In this document: one piece after another, positions 25,757-34,516 of the stretch | Layout of the letters: every line of letters begins with the position of its first letter | How positions within the stretch are numbered: position 1 is the first letter of the stretch | Source of the DNA: Nitrospirota bacterium | GTDB taxonomy: Bacteria; Nitrospirota; Nitrospiria; Nitrospirales; UBA8639 | DNA length: 64,000 nucleotides | Direction: 5' to 3' | Assembly: GCA_029864405.1 (NCBI GenBank) | Contig: JAOTTP010000002.1 | Span: 31,678-95,677, forward strand | The notes under the pieces: model-generated | The model's database searches: none | What the model was told of the DNA's origin: nothing | Seen by the model: the letters and a program-made list of their open reading frames with translations, nothing else | Position numbers and translations under genes: made by a program

Positions 25757-27399
25757 AGCTCCCCAATCCATTGCAGAACTCGGAACTTCACGCGCAGATG
25801 GTGATGTGCGGTCGACGGTGGTGGGATCCGTTTATGGATCAGTTGCACCGGCCACAGGCAGTCCAGGATTTGGTGTTGAAAAGCATCTTGCAGGCCCAGG
25901 CGTTTACCGTCTTTGGGCAAACCCATCGATTCCCTTTACTGAAAGGTTCCCGGGAATTTCGTCGGGAAGTGCCGATTCACACCTATGAGGACCTCCGTCT
26001 GCCTATCGAGGATCAAGAAGCCCGCAAAGAAGCCATGCTGAATGGGGAGCAGCCTTTGACCTATGCCCTGACGAGCGGAACCACCGGGAAACCAAAATTG
26101 ATTCCTGTGCTTCACCAAACCCAGGAGGCCTTGCGTCACTATCAGTGGCTCAGTACCTATGCGCAGTACCAGGCCCTTCCTTCGATATTCGAGGGCAAGA
26201 TGCTGGTCATTGCAGGACCTGAAGTGGAAGGTTATTTGGACACTGGCACCAGTTATGGTTCGATGTCCGGGTTATTGACCGCTGCCCTGCCGGCAGTGCT
26301 CCAGCAGAAATTGTTTCTCCCGAAAGCTCTGCATGAGGTCAAAGATTACCAGGAAAAATATATGTATTTGGTCGCCTATGCCTTGTCGGAGCCCAATCTG
26401 TCGGTGGTGGCCACGGCGAATCCCTCGACTTTTTTGAAGTTATGGGAGATGGGTTGTCTTTATTTCCCGCAGCTAGTGGAGATGTTGGCTTCCAACAGTT
26501 CAGAGCCTCAACAAGGCCATCTCCCCCTTCCCCATATTTCCCGGCGGAGATTGAGACAATTGCAGGATTTCATTGGGCATGAAGACCAATTGACCGTGGA
26601 AGAACTGTGGCCCAATCTCAAGTCCGTCGTAACCTGGATGGGGGGCAGTTGCGGAGTTTTGATACCTAAACTTAAAGCGAGCTTGGCTCCCCAGACGGCC
26701 ATCATTGAGATGGGATATCTGTCGAGTGAATGTATGGGCAGCGTGAATGTCGATCCAACTACGAATCGATGTGTCCCTACGATACAAGAAAACTTTTATG
26801 AGTTTGTGTCTCAGTCGGATTGGGAAGCCGATCATCCGCACACTGTGACTGTTGAGCAGTTGGAAGAGGGCAAAAAATACTATGTGGTAGTCACCGCGGC
26901 CAATGGTCTCTATCGCTATTTCATGAATGATCTCATCGAGGTGACGGGACATTTTCATTGCACCCCGACGATCGCATTTATCCAAAAGGGAAAAGGGGTC
27001 ACCAACATCACCGGCGAGAAACTCTATGAATATCATGTGATAGAGGCGATGGAGGCAGTGCAGAACAGGTACCGGACAACGGTGGCCTTTTATGTCATGC
27101 TGGCCGATCCTCTGGCCCGGCAATATATCCTCTATATGGAGCATCCCCCCTTGGATACGTGTGTGGGGAGGCAATTAGAAAAGGCCCTCGCCAAGTCCAA
27201 TGTGGAGTTTCAAAACAAGCGGGACAGTGGGAGGCTGGAGCCGATCCGGGTCGTCCATCTTGAGCCGGGGACGGGTGAAGCCTATAAGACCCACTGCCTC
27301 CAACAAGGTCAACGAGATGCCCAATTCAAAGTGGTGAGATTGCAATATGCCAAAGACTGTTCATTTGATTTCATGAAGTATGGGAGGAATCCATTCTGA
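25753..27399 (+). CDS. GH3-family acyl acid-amido synthetase
   Basis: 548 residues. ATP/AMP motifs of the adenylating GH3 family are present: motif I YALTSGTTGKPKLIPV (~95-110), motif II near YLSSECMGSVNVD (~325) and motif III YRYFMNDLIEV with later GEKLYEYHVIEAM (~395-435). GH3 enzymes adenylate a carboxylic acid and join it to an amino acid or other amine. Plant members act on jasmonate and auxin; bacterial roles are largely unknown. Starts within the hydroxylase stop (ATGA) and its stop overlaps the next start by one base (TGATG). Probable substrate: a lipid-like or cyclic acid made nearby (inference). Confidence 0.9.
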   Translation: MKLPNPLQNSELHAQMVMCGRRWWDPFMDQLHRPQAVQDLVLKSILQAQAFTVFGQTHRFPLLKGSREFRREVPIHTYEDLRLPIEDQEARKEAMLNGEQPLTYALTSGTTGKPKLIPVLHQTQEALRHYQWLSTYAQYQALPSIFEGKMLVIAGPEVEGYLDTGTSYGSMSGLLTAALPAVLQQKLFLPKALHEVKDYQEKYMYLVAYALSEPNLSVVATANPSTFLKLWEMGCLYFPQLVEMLASNSSEPQQGHLPLPHISRRRLRQLQDFIGHEDQLTVEELWPNLKSVVTWMGGSCGVLIPKLKASLAPQTAIIEMGYLSSECMGSVNVDPTTNRCVPTIQENFYEFVSQSDWEADHPHTVTVEQLEEGKKYYVVVTAANGLYRYFMNDLIEVTGHFHCTPTIAFIQKGKGVTNITGEKLYEYHVIEAMEAVQNRYRTTVAFYVMLADPLARQYILYMEHPPLDTCVGRQLEKALAKSNVEFQNKRDSGRLEPIRVVHLEPGTGEAYKTHCLQQGQRDAQFKVVRLQYAKDCSFDFMKYGRNPF

Positions 27400-28499
27400 T
27401 GTCTCTCATGACCTTGTCCCAAACAATGTTGGAGATTCCTTTTAAGCAGGCCTTCACGCATGCGATCGCGACTCGTGCTTGCACTGAAAGTGTGTTGGTG
27501 AAGGCCACAAATTCCCATGGACTGATAGGTTTAGGGGAGGGGTGCCCCAGGTCGTACGTAACATTAGAGACGTTGGAATCGGCCAAGGCGTTTTTTGAGA
27601 CGCATCGTCAGTCATGGGAACATTTGCGGGGGCTGGAAGATCTGCGCACCTGGATGACTGATAACCGGAAACTTGTTGATGCGAACCCGGCGGCCTGGTG
27701 TGCGGTGGAGCTGGCCTTGTTGGATGTGTGGGGAAAAGAATCAGGCCAGTCTCTCGAAGCCCTCTTGCGCCTACCTGAAGTCACGGGATCCTTTCAATAT
27801 TCCGCGGTCCTGGGGACCGACAGTCTGGCCACCTTTCAGAAACAGGCGACACAATTTTCGGCGTTGGGTTTTGTGGACTTCAAAATAAAGGTCTCCGGTT
27901 GCCTGGAAGACGATCAACATAAAATCGATCTTCTTAAAGGGCTGGGCATAGAGAATCTGCGTATCCGGCTTGATGCCAACAACCTTTGGGGCCACCCGGA
28001 AGAAGTCGTGGCCTATCTTGAGGCTCTTCACCATCCCTTTCTGGCGATTGAAGAGCCCCTTCAAGTCGGCGACTTTGAGGGATGTCGAAGGATTAACCGA
28101 CAATTGGGGCTTCCAGTCATTTTGGATGAGAGCTTTTTGCGCAAGGACCAATTCCAGAATGTGCAAGCCGATCCTCAAACTTGGATCATCAATGTCCGTA
28201 TATCCAAGATGGGGGGCGTCCAGCGATCTCTGGCCGTTGCGGAGCAAGCTAGGGAAGCGGGCATTCAAATAATAATTGGCGCGCAAGTCGGGGAGACGAG
28301 CATCCTCACACGGGCGGCGCTCACCGTCGCCAATCAATACCGCGGCAATCTTCTGGCCCAGGAAGGGGCCTTCGGAACCTATCTTCTAGAACACGACATC
28401 ACAGATACACCTCTCATGTTCGGCAAAGGAGGTAGGCTCGATTCTCAACCCCTCAGCGACCTGCCCGGTCTCGGGCTGACTCTCGCGCAATCCGCATAA
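27399..28499 (+). CDS. enolase-superfamily (MLE subgroup) epimerase/cycloisomerase
   Basis: 366 residues. The catalytic barrel shows the MLE-type residues: K-x-K in VDFKIKVS, metal ligands Asp in RLDANN, Glu in IEEPLQ and Asp in ILDESF, and the second acid/base Lys in RISKMGG. Related enzymes include dipeptide epimerases, N-acylamino-acid racemases, o-succinylbenzoate synthase and muconate cycloisomerases. The order next to a GH3 amide-forming enzyme favours an N-acyl amino acid or dipeptide epimerase (inference). Overlaps the GH3 stop by one base; last gene of the operon. Confidence 0.9.
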   Translation: MSLMTLSQTMLEIPFKQAFTHAIATRACTESVLVKATNSHGLIGLGEGCPRSYVTLETLESAKAFFETHRQSWEHLRGLEDLRTWMTDNRKLVDANPAAWCAVELALLDVWGKESGQSLEALLRLPEVTGSFQYSAVLGTDSLATFQKQATQFSALGFVDFKIKVSGCLEDDQHKIDLLKGLGIENLRIRLDANNLWGHPEEVVAYLEALHHPFLAIEEPLQVGDFEGCRRINRQLGLPVILDESFLRKDQFQNVQADPQTWIINVRISKMGGVQRSLAVAEQAREAGIQIIIGAQVGETSILTRAALTVANQYRGNLLAQEGAFGTYLLEHDITDTPLMFGKGGRLDSQPLSDLPGLGLTLAQSA

Positions 28500-28703
28500 G
28501 CTTTTTTATGACGTGAAATTCCAGTAACGAATTGAAGGCTTACTCATGCCTTTCTCCTATGGAATGCCTGACAAGAGCCCATGTTTCACAGCTCAAACTG
28601 ATCATGAGCGACATCTGAATTCCTTCTAATAACTTGAATGGCCATATTTGCCAAATATAGACATTTGCGGTATTTTGAAGGTAACAAGAGAGGAGGAGCA
28701 AGA

Positions 28704-28940
28704 ATGAATGTGAGTTTCACGGAAAAACAGGAACGCTACATTGCAGCGCAACTCGAGTCTGGAGACTACCAAAATGCCAGTGAAGTGGTACGCGATGCTT
28801 TGCGGCTACATGAAGTCTATCGTCATCGGGTGATTGAGGAACTTCGGGCTGAGATTGCTAGGGGGTGGGATGGCAAAGCGAGTCCCCGAAAGGTGCAGGA
28901 TATTATCCAGTCCAGGTTGCGAGCAAGAAAATCTTCCTAG
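28704..28940 (+). CDS. parD: ParD-family antitoxin
   Basis: 78 residues from the ATG at 28704, with AGAGGAGGAGCAAGA upstream. The track start at 28638 lacks a site. The N-terminal ribbon-helix-helix DNA-binding domain (VSFTEKQERYIAAQLESGDY, then NASEVVRDALRLHE) is typical of CopG/ParD, and the C-terminal tail binds the toxin. It abuts the toxin gene with no gap, and autoregulation of the pair is expected from the family. Confidence 0.92.
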   Translation: MNVSFTEKQERYIAAQLESGDYQNASEVVRDALRLHEVYRHRVIEELRAEIARGWDGKASPRKVQDIIQSRLRARKSS

Positions 28941-29246
28941 ATGGCCAAACCAGAGGTGTTGTATGAACTCTCTCATGAGGCCGATAGGGATCTCGAAGAT
29001 ATCTTCGATTATACGGAGCGAGAATTTGGCTTTGATCAGGCTATCGATTATCTCTCCGGCTTTGAAAGCCTTTTTGCCAAACTTGTCAACAATCCAGAGC
29101 TAGGGAAAGAGCGAGAAGAAATTCGTGAAGGACTCAGGAGTTTGCTGAAAGAGAAGCATGTCGTCTTTTACAGAAGACTAGGTAACCAAATTCGCATTGT
29201 AAGAATTCTTCATGGCAGTCGTGATCTGCGAACATTTCTTACCTAA
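28941..29246 (+). CDS. parE: RelE/ParE-family toxin
   Basis: 101 residues. ParE fold: LYELSHEADRDLEDIFDYT at the N-terminus, then RSLLKEKHVVFYRRLGNQIRIVRILHGSRD at the end. Starts directly after the antitoxin stop. ParE toxins usually poison DNA gyrase. The pair is intact and probably functional. Confidence 0.93.
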   Translation: MAKPEVLYELSHEADRDLEDIFDYTEREFGFDQAIDYLSGFESLFAKLVNNPELGKEREEIREGLRSLLKEKHVVFYRRLGNQIRIVRILHGSRDLRTFLT

Positions 29247-29307
29247 GCGTTCTCTCCAGTTTGGCTCGGTCTCAACGCGTGCCCAATTCTAGGAAAAGGT
29301 CAGAGCC

Positions 29308-29351
29308 AAAGGTCTTGAGGGTACGATCATTAATGCCCCTTCAAGACCTTT
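29308..29351. other. long inverted repeat after the ParDE pair
   Basis: AAAGGTCTTGAGGG pairs with CCCCTTCAAGACCTTT across a ~14-base loop (one bulge). Followed only by a short T stretch, so it may be a weak terminator of the parDE transcript or a recombination remnant. Confidence 0.4.
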
Positions 29352-29593
29352 CTCGCGTCTCGTATTTTTCATGAATCGTGCACGATCTCAATGTAATTTT
29401 TCCCTTCCTGCCGAATCCATCGAAGAACGTCTTTTGTTAATTCCTTGCTGCCGCGTCCTGACTTTGGTGCGACAGACCTTTTGAGATTATTCTGATGTGT
29501 CGAAGCTATGAGGGGTAAGCCAATAATTCTGTACATTTTTGGAGTAGTTGGCTAGGATGGTGGGCCAATCTGGACATTTTTAAATATTCAGTT
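29352..29593. other. gene-free spacer before the TIR gene
   Basis: About 240 bases with no supported feature. Confidence 0.3.
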
Positions 29594-30082
29594 ATGAAAA
29601 AGAAGATCACGGTGTTTGTGTCCTATGCCCGCGCCAATCGGGATCTGGCGACACGGTTTTTGAAAAAGTTCAAAGAGCAGGCCGCTCCCTCTAAACAGTA
29701 TCATTACACTTTTTGGCGGGATAACGACATTCTGGTTGGCGAAAAATGGCATGAAGAAATTCAAATTGCCTTGGGAGAGTGCGACGTGGGACTGGTCCTG
29801 GTCAGCCCTGCGTTTCTCGGATCGCAATACATCCAGGATCAGGAACTTCCCAAATTTGTGAAGGGTGGAGATAAACCGGTTATCCCGGTCTTGTTGCAGC
29901 CCATTGATCTGGAGCGCCATGATCTGAAAGGCTTGCAACAGACACAAATCTTTCGGCTGGATCGTCCGCGCTTCGCCTCGCTCAAGGCCTATGGCGAATG
30001 TTCGGGGTCCCAGCGCGATCAATTTGCTCTGGAATTGTTTCGGCAGGTCGAAGCCCGATTGGATAAAGTGCTGAAAAAATAA
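29594..30082 (+). CDS. stand-alone TIR-domain protein
   Basis: 162 residues, almost entirely a TIR domain: ITVFVSYARANRDLATRFLKKF opens it, WRDNDILVGEKWHEEI carries the box with candidate catalytic Glu, and VGLVLVSPAFLGSQYIQDQE follows. Bacterial TIR domains often cleave NAD+ or act as effectors in phage-defence systems, and others are scaffolds. No sensor partner domain is fused, and a DUF2130 protein is next on the same strand. The ribosome site is weak. Role in defence is inference. Confidence 0.85.
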   Translation: MKKKITVFVSYARANRDLATRFLKKFKEQAAPSKQYHYTFWRDNDILVGEKWHEEIQIALGECDVGLVLVSPAFLGSQYIQDQELPKFVKGGDKPVIPVLLQPIDLERHDLKGLQQTQIFRLDRPRFASLKAYGECSGSQRDQFALELFRQVEARLDKVLKK

Positions 30083-30445
30083 TGGGGACGTGTAGGAGAA
30101 AGCCCGGGTTCGTGTTGTCCATAGGGTTATGAGCGGGTCTCCAATGCGTCTCCTTTCCGTCATCTCCGCAAGGTGGTAAGGGGGCTCCATCTGCGAAGAG
30201 GTAACATCAAGATAGATTCCCGATAACAAATGACGGGAATGACTGCACTTTTCTGTCATCCCCCAAGTGGTAGGCGGGGATCCATCAGGAAAAGGTTCAG
30301 GATGGATGCCCGATAACGACTGTCGGGCATGACGAGCGCGGATTGATTCCCGAAAAAATGTCGGGAAGGACGCCCGTGGGAATGTCCTGATGAAAGAGTC
30401 CTCCTCAGTTGCTCACAAAGTTCTTATAACCAACAGAACGACACC
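30083..30445. repeat. REP/BIME-like repeat cluster 1
   Basis: Gene-free stretch made of palindromic units. 30255-30333 holds a head-to-head pair: a unit ending GGCGGGGATCCATC, a 13-base spacer, then one starting GATGGATGCCCGATAACG and ending TCGGGCATGAC. Degenerate copies occur at 30160-30243 and 30340-30375. The same family recurs at 34.7, 37.7, 41.1 and 44.2 kb. Confidence 0.7.
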
Positions 30446-31732
30446 ATGACTGAACCAACGATTACCTGTCCACAGTGCAAAGCGGAAATTAAGCTGACTG
30501 AGTCGCTCGCGGCCCCTCTTCTCGAAGCCACGAAGCGAGACTTTGAGCAACGACTTGCTCAAAAAGAGGCTGAAGCTGTCAAGCGGGATGCTGCCCTGCG
30601 TGAGCGCGAAGCTGTTCTTGCCAAAGCAACAGAGACTCTGGAGGAGCAAGTTGCCGAAAAACTGAAACTCGAACGCAGCAAAATCATGGCGGAAGAAGCC
30701 AGAAAAGCCAGACTGGCCCTCTCCAACGACCTCGAGCAGAAATCTAAAGAAATACTTGAGATTCAGGATATTCTGAAGCAGAAGGATATAAAGCTCGCGG
30801 AAGCGCAGCAGGCCCAAGCCGATCTACTCCGCAAGCAGCGTGAGCTGGATGACGCCAAACGCGAATTGGATCTCACCGTGGAAAAGCGGGTACAGGAAGG
30901 ACTCACGGCCACGCGGGATCAGGCCAAGAAAGAAGCCGAAGAAGCACTGAAATTCAAAGTCATGGAGAAAGAACAGACCATTACCTCCATGCAAAAACAA
31001 ATTGAAGAACTCAAGCGTCGGGCTGAGCAGGGTTCTCAACAACTTCAGGGCGAAGTGCAGGAACTCGAACTCGAAGCGCTCCTCACCTCGAAGTTTCCGC
31101 AGGACCAGATTCAACCGGTGGCCAAAGGCGAGCATGGCGGTGATGTGCTGCATCGCGTCGCCGGCTCATTTGGCCAACCTTGCGGAACGATTTTGTGGGA
31201 ATCGAAACGCACCAAAAACTGGAGCGATGGCTGGCTCACCAAGCTTCGCGAGGATCAGCGGCAGGCCAAAGCCGAAATCGCGATCATTGTGAGCCAGGTT
31301 TTACCCAAAGAGGTAGAGACATTCGAATTCATCGACGGCGTCTGGGTTGCCCATCCCAAAGTCGCCTTGCCCGTAGCCATTGCCATGCGTAACACACTCA
31401 TGGAGGTGGCTTCCGCGCGTCAGGCCGCGGAAGGGCAGCAGACCAAAATGGAAATGGTCTATCAGTATTTGATGGGTCCGCGCTTCCGTCAACGGGTGCA
31501 GGCGATCGTGGAGGGCTTTTCTTCGATGCAGGAGGATCTCGACAAAGAGCGGAAAGTCATCATGAAGCAATGGGCCAAGCGTGAGGAGCAGATCGATCGT
31601 GTGATGCAGGCCACCGTGGGCATGTACGGTGACCTTCAAGGCATTGCGGGGAAAACCTTGCAGGAAATTGAAGGATTGGAACTCCAAGCGCTTGATGCGC
31701 CAAAGGATGAAACCGACGGAAAATTGTTGTGA
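30446..31732 (+). CDS. DUF2130 coiled-coil protein with N-terminal zinc ribbon
   Basis: 428 residues. Starts with a CPQC motif (ITCPQCKAEIKLTES), followed by a long Lys/Glu/Gln-rich coiled coil (~30-215). The DUF2130 domain follows (~220-400), with GEHGGDVLHRV and ILWESKRTKNWSDGWLTKLR. This stretch resembles the nuclease-like core of the family: E-x-K-like ESKRTKNW after an upstream Asp suggests a PD-(D/E)XK relative. No ribosome site is obvious. The neighbour upstream is a TIR protein. Biochemical role not established. Confidence 0.87.
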   Translation: MTEPTITCPQCKAEIKLTESLAAPLLEATKRDFEQRLAQKEAEAVKRDAALREREAVLAKATETLEEQVAEKLKLERSKIMAEEARKARLALSNDLEQKSKEILEIQDILKQKDIKLAEAQQAQADLLRKQRELDDAKRELDLTVEKRVQEGLTATRDQAKKEAEEALKFKVMEKEQTITSMQKQIEELKRRAEQGSQQLQGEVQELELEALLTSKFPQDQIQPVAKGEHGGDVLHRVAGSFGQPCGTILWESKRTKNWSDGWLTKLREDQRQAKAEIAIIVSQVLPKEVETFEFIDGVWVAHPKVALPVAIAMRNTLMEVASARQAAEGQQTKMEMVYQYLMGPRFRQRVQAIVEGFSSMQEDLDKERKVIMKQWAKREEQIDRVMQATVGMYGDLQGIAGKTLQEIEGLELQALDAPKDETDGKLL

Positions 31733-32150
31733 ACGCTTCTTCCTCTCTCCCACCTTGAGAAATTTTTTGCCTGACAATTGCCCCCTGTAGAGAACGATCT
31801 TCTCGCTATCCTGAACATACCGCCTGGACAGACCCGTTCGGAAAGCCTTATCCAAGGAATTGCCCACTTTTCTCACCTGTACGTCAACACATGGTTCCTA
31901 GCCTTCCGTAAGGTATGGCATAGGGTGATAAGGGACCAGGCTGTCCGACAACGGTCTAGGCGGAAGCGCCAAATCGTTTCCTCCTCAAAAAAATCTAGAA
32001 GATTGCCAAAAGGACTGGAGAGATTCCGGTCCAGTGCGCTATTGATTGCGGCCTCACAAAACACGACTCAGGTGTGTGGAAATTTGGGCATATGCGTTGT
32101 CTAAGGAGTGATGCAAATTGCCCCATTTCCATATTAAAAAAACAAAACGC
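31733..32150. other. gene-free region
   Basis: About 420 bases. ORFs 31778..32104 (+) and 31873..32064 (-) have no ribosome site or domain and are not called. No repeat of the REP family is seen here. Confidence 0.35.
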
Positions 32151-32188
32151 TGTGAAAATTCCCATTTTCACACTGGCACGAAATTTGG
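32151..32188 (+). promoter_or_regulatory. inverted repeat plus -24/-12-like element upstream of the cytochrome cluster
   Basis: TGTGAAAAT-TCCC-ATTTTCACA (32151-32172) is a perfect 9-bp inverted repeat. Two bases later TGGCACGAAATTTGG (32174-32188) matches the sigma-54 consensus TGGCAC-N5-TTGC except that the last base is G. The first cytochrome gene starts at 32312, leaving a ~110-base leader. Either an operator overlapping a promoter or a coincidence. Confidence 0.4.
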
Positions 32189-32311
32189 AGTGGAAGTAAG
32201 TGTTATCGAAGCAAAGACAAGTGACCTTTCCGAAGTACAATCAAAGAAGTTCCGAGTGATTGCACACAGGTAAGAGCCAGGTCCCTATTATCAACAAAGG
32301 AGAAAGTCCTG

Positions 32312-32776
32312 ATGGAAGTATTGAGGCAAAAGATTCAATCGGGAGCCTGGATCATCCTCGCAACGGTAACATTGGTCTATGCTTCAGCTTGGGCGGGAAG
32401 CGCCGGGGATCTTCAGTCACGGGTCCCAGCCGATCGCATGGAGCAGGCCCTATCCTTTATCAATCCGTTTACCCCCACAGAAGAATTTATTGCGAACGGA
32501 AAAAAATTATACGAAGGCAAGGGCTGGTGCGCCTTTTGCCATGGCTGGGAAGGGACAGGGGCACCGAGTGCCGGTCGAACCTTTCCTCCCGATATCATGA
32601 TGCCAACCAATTTTGCGGATGCCGCCTGGCAGGCGGCCAGAAGTGACGGGGAACTTTTCTGGGTTCTGATTCATGGTAGTCATGGGACCGATATGGTGCC
32701 CTACATGCCGCAGTATATTACGGACAAAGAGGCATGGGAGATCATTGCCTATCTTCGAACGTTTCGAGGAATGTAA
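32312..32776 (+). CDS. monohaem c-type cytochrome, secreted
   Basis: 154 residues. Signal-like N-terminus (WIILATVTLVYASAWAGSAG), one haem site CAFCH (~74) with the preceding GKKLYEGKGW typical of class I domains, and candidate axial Met in GTDMVPYMPQ. C-terminal ITDKEAWEIIAYLRTF is the usual last helix. Sequence-related to the haem domain of the cytochrome-PepSY protein at 33551. First gene of a redox run that continues to 37307. Probably a periplasmic electron carrier. Confidence 0.9.
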   Translation: MEVLRQKIQSGAWIILATVTLVYASAWAGSAGDLQSRVPADRMEQALSFINPFTPTEEFIANGKKLYEGKGWCAFCHGWEGTGAPSAGRTFPPDIMMPTNFADAAWQAARSDGELFWVLIHGSHGTDMVPYMPQYITDKEAWEIIAYLRTFRGM

Positions 32777-32849
32777 GAGGCGTTTATTTTCATAGGAACA
32801 GGCAGCGGGTGCAAAAATTTCATCTGTTATGACTCATTGAGGAGGTCTC

Positions 32850-33449
32850 ATGATGCAGAAGCAACACTTGAGGAAATGTCATTTGGTAGGGGCGGCGGTT
32901 CTGATGCTGGCTGTGCTGTCAGGTTGTAGTCATTACGGTAAACACGAAGTGTCAAAAACGGCCAACGCAACTATTCAAGGGTGTACGGACCCCACGATTA
33001 CCGGAACTGCCACCCTGAAAGAATTTGAATCGCCCGAAGGCATTAAAAAAGTGTATGTCCAGATGGAGGTCAACGGATTAAAGGATGGCAAGCATGCGGT
33101 CCATATTCATGAGGTCGCAAGCTGCCAACCCTGTGGGGCTGCCAAAGGGCATCATGATCCCGGGCCATTTGGCAAATCCACACCTGACGCGCCGGATTTC
33201 AATCATCCCTATCACATGGGTGACCTGGTGAATATCACGGTGGTGAACGGAGTCGGGAAGCTGCATGCGGTGACCACCCGGGTCGCCTTATCGGATGGCC
33301 GGTTGAGTGTGTTTGATGAAGATGGAAGTTCATTCATCATCCACACCAATGAAGATCTCTATTGCGATCAGGATAGCGAACTCAACCCGGGATGTGCCGG
33401 AGGATCCCGTGATGCCTGTGGAATTATTGAACCGATGCCATCGATGTAA
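32850..33449 (+). CDS. sodC: Cu-Zn superoxide dismutase-like lipoprotein
   Basis: 199 residues. Lipobox-type signal LAVLSGCSHY. Copper ligands in AVHIHEV, zinc-region ligands around GHHDPGPF and HPYHMGDL, a late His in FIIHTNEDL, and the conserved Arg near GGSRDACGII. The spacing suits periplasmic SodC, though DLYCDQDSELNPG is an insert before the final Cys. It would dismutate superoxide at the envelope, next to the cytochromes. The ribosome site GAGGAGG precedes an ATGATG pair, so the start could be 3 bases later. Confidence 0.88.
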   Translation: MMQKQHLRKCHLVGAAVLMLAVLSGCSHYGKHEVSKTANATIQGCTDPTITGTATLKEFESPEGIKKVYVQMEVNGLKDGKHAVHIHEVASCQPCGAAKGHHDPGPFGKSTPDAPDFNHPYHMGDLVNITVVNGVGKLHAVTTRVALSDGRLSVFDEDGSSFIIHTNEDLYCDQDSELNPGCAGGSRDACGIIEPMPSM

Positions 33450-33550
33450 GGAGGATGCCCTTCATGTGGCCACCGATTGAAGAAAGAGGTGGAGCATTTG
33501 TCCTGGTCGCGTTGCAAGAATTTACAGAAGGGATCATCCAAGGAGGAATG

Positions 33551-34516
33551 ATGAAGCATACATCGCAATGGGCGAGCGGGCTCATCGTCGTGCTGGCGGT
33601 GAGTGGATCGCCGGTGTTAGCACAACAGCATGGGCAACAACAGATGATGATGCCACGTGTTCCCGCGGAAAAGCTGGCAGAAGCCAGAGCTCTGATGAAT
33701 CCATTGCCGCCCTCGCCGGACATTGTCGAAAAAGGCAAAACGATCTATGAGGGCAAGGGCGGCTGTGTCAATTGTCATGGTGCAAGTGGACGCGGCGATG
33801 GCCCGGGTGCCGCGACTCTCAAACCGCCGCCTCGTGTGTTCCGGTCACATGGGTTTTGGAGGCATCGGTCTGAAGGAGAAATTTTTTGGGTGATTAAGTA
33901 CGGATCGCCGGGGACCGCGATGATTCCCTTTGGGGGAATGCTCTCGGATGAAGAGATCTGGACCGTGATGCAGTATGAGCGAAGTTTTTCCGGAGGATCA
34001 CTTGGCGGAGGGGGCGGTCCTCAGGGAGGCGGACGACACCAGGGTCGCGGGATGATGCAACATCAGAGCAGTCAGGAGGGGTATCCCACGGAACCCGGAG
34101 CCATGGCCGACCAAGAGGCGGGACCCGGTAAGGACGTCATGGACAAGGCTGAGAAAGCCAAAGCCGCTTCGATGGGGATTGCCCAGGCCATTGCCGCCGC
34201 CAACAACCATGTGCCAGGAACGGTTCTGGAAGCCGAGTTTGAAGTCGAAGAGGATCAGGCCTTATGGGAAGTAATAATCGTCACCGAGGATGGCACATTC
34301 ATGGAAGTCCACGTGGATAGCCAAACGGGATCGATTCTCTCGTCCGAAGAAAAAAAGTCGGCAGACGACCAGAAATCCATGCGAAAGGGAAAGGGCGACA
34401 AGCATCAGGGGTCCAAGGGTGAACATGAGTGTTGTGAAGGTGAAGGGATGGGCAGTAGACATATGGGTGGTAAACATATGGGTGGAGGCGGGATGAAAGG
34501 GCACATGCAGGAATAG
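33551..34516 (+). CDS. c-type cytochrome fused to a PepSY domain with metal-binding-like tail
   Basis: 321 residues from the ATG at 33551 behind AAGGAGGAATG; the track's 33455 start adds 32 residues with no site. Signal peptide (LIVVLAVSGSPVLAQQ), haem site CVNCH (~77), Gly-rich linker (~155-190), PepSY domain (~200-275: AIAAANNHVPGTVLEAEFEVEE..WEVIIVTEDG), then a His/Met/Cys/Gly tail (GSRHMGGKHMGGGG). PepSY domains are often linked to metal- or haem-dependent reduction or protease inhibition. Fusion of class I haem with PepSY and a His/Met tail is unusual. Confidence 0.85.
   Translation: MKHTSQWASGLIVVLAVSGSPVLAQQHGQQQMMMPRVPAEKLAEARALMNPLPPSPDIVEKGKTIYEGKGGCVNCHGASGRGDGPGAATLKPPPRVFRSHGFWRHRSEGEIFWVIKYGSPGTAMIPFGGMLSDEEIWTVMQYERSFSGGSLGGGGGPQGGGRHQGRGMMQHQSSQEGYPTEPGAMADQEAGPGKDVMDKAEKAKAASMGIAQAIAAANNHVPGTVLEAEFEVEEDQALWEVIIVTEDGTFMEVHVDSQTGSILSSEEKKSADDQKSMRKGKGDKHQGSKGEHECCEGEGMGSRHMGGKHMGGGGMKGHMQE

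Noticed and set aside
31778-32104. ORF of 108 codons before the cytochrome run
   Set aside because: Arg/Lys-rich, no site. Considered as a transposase remnant but no motif supports it.
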